Shown: piece by piece, positions 63,910 to 64,000 of the stretch | How positions within the stretch are numbered: position 1 is the first letter of the stretch | Layout: every line of letters begins with the position of its first letter | Origin: Rhodococcus sp. W8901 | GTDB taxonomy: Bacteria > Actinomycetota > Actinomycetes > Mycobacteriales > Mycobacteriaceae | NCBI RefSeq assembly: GCF_013348805.1 | Contig: NZ_CP054690.1 | Coordinates: 1 to 64,000, forward strand | Direction: 5' to 3' | DNA: 64,000 bases | The notes under the pieces: generated by a model | What the model saw: the letters and a program-made list of their open reading frames with translations, nothing else | Databases searched by the model: none | Told to the model about the DNA's origin: nothing | Made by a program: the position numbers and the translations under genes

Positions 63910-64000
63910 TCAGCAGTACGTCCGCTCCGCGGTCGAGACATAGATCTCCGCGATCCGATCCGCCGGCATCGGGAGGAACTGTGCGTACGCCGTTCCGACC
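63910..64000 (-). CDS. 3' end of a gene cut by the window edge
   Basis: The minus strand reads AQFLPMPADRIAEIYVSTAE and ends RTYC at the stop 63910-63912. Only about 29 residues are visible, so no product can be named. The proper stop just past the converging terminator supports a real gene. Confidence 0.5.
   Translation of the reverse strand, partial: VGTAYAQFLPMPADRIAEIYVSTAERTYC

Overview
The window is actinobacterial chromosome starting at the first base of dnaA. GC-rich codon use, a DnaA-box-rich dnaA-dnaN spacer, the order dnaA-dnaN-gnd-recF-dciA-gyrB-gyrA, and the block DUF3566 / tRNA-Ile / tRNA-Ala / ppiA / PH-domain / crgA / DUF881 / pabA / pknB-pknA-pbpA-rodA-pstP-fhaB-fhaA match the origin region of mycolic-acid Corynebacteriales. 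The gene content (steroid isomerase, cutinase, L-amino-acid oxidase, ring-reductase genes) points to Rhodococcus or a close relative (Nocardiaceae). The species cannot be fixed from sequence alone.

Layout. 1-6.1 kb: replication initiation (dnaA, oriC, dnaN, gnd, recF, dciA). 6.2-9.2 kb: a three-gene catabolic set (metal-dependent hydrolase, flavin/2Fe-2S reductase, epoxide-hydrolase-like enzyme). 9.5-18.7 kb: gyrB and gyrA separated by a complete four-gene conservon (sensor kinase, roadblock protein, DUF742, small GTPase). 18.7-20.3 kb: DUF3566 membrane protein, tRNA-Ile, a 36-residue DLW-39-type protein, tRNA-Ala. 20.3-22.6 kb: remnant of an element integrated at tRNA-Ala (truncated tyrosine integrase, four overlapping small genes, a structured stretch ending in a strong terminator). 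22.6-26.8 kb: accessory genes including a ketosteroid isomerase with a KstR-type operator, a methyltransferase, a double TetR regulator and a decayed secretory lipase. 27-40.7 kb: cell-division and cell-wall signalling block. 40.9-48.4 kb: tRNA-Leu, gene remnants, an FBP zinc-finger protein, and the cluster I rate most interesting: IclR regulator and amino-acid permease divergent from a Tat-exported L-amino-acid oxidase, a RidA-family lipoprotein and a TatA paralogue. 48.5-52.4 kb: MarR/MFS pair, FAD monooxygenase, YVTN beta-propeller. 52.8-58.9 kb: gltBD. 59-64 kb: two secreted Ig-like repeat proteins, a cutinase, and the 3' end of another gene.

How the genes work together. The left end carries DNA replication and topology. 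The middle block is one long leftward operon (fhaA to pknB, mostly with 4-base ATGA/GTGA overlaps) coupling Ser/Thr phosphorylation to peptidoglycan synthesis. The LAAO-RidA-TatA genes look like an extracytoplasmic amino-acid oxidation module with its own imine-clearing enzyme and possibly a dedicated export component. Decay is visible at several places: a frameshift in the pstP tail, a double deletion in the lipase, a frameshifted gene beside tRNA-Leu, a stray IclR fragment and the integrase remnant. Chromosome-maintenance signals outside oriC include three tight DnaA boxes at 29.0 kb and a parS-like site at 50.15 kb.
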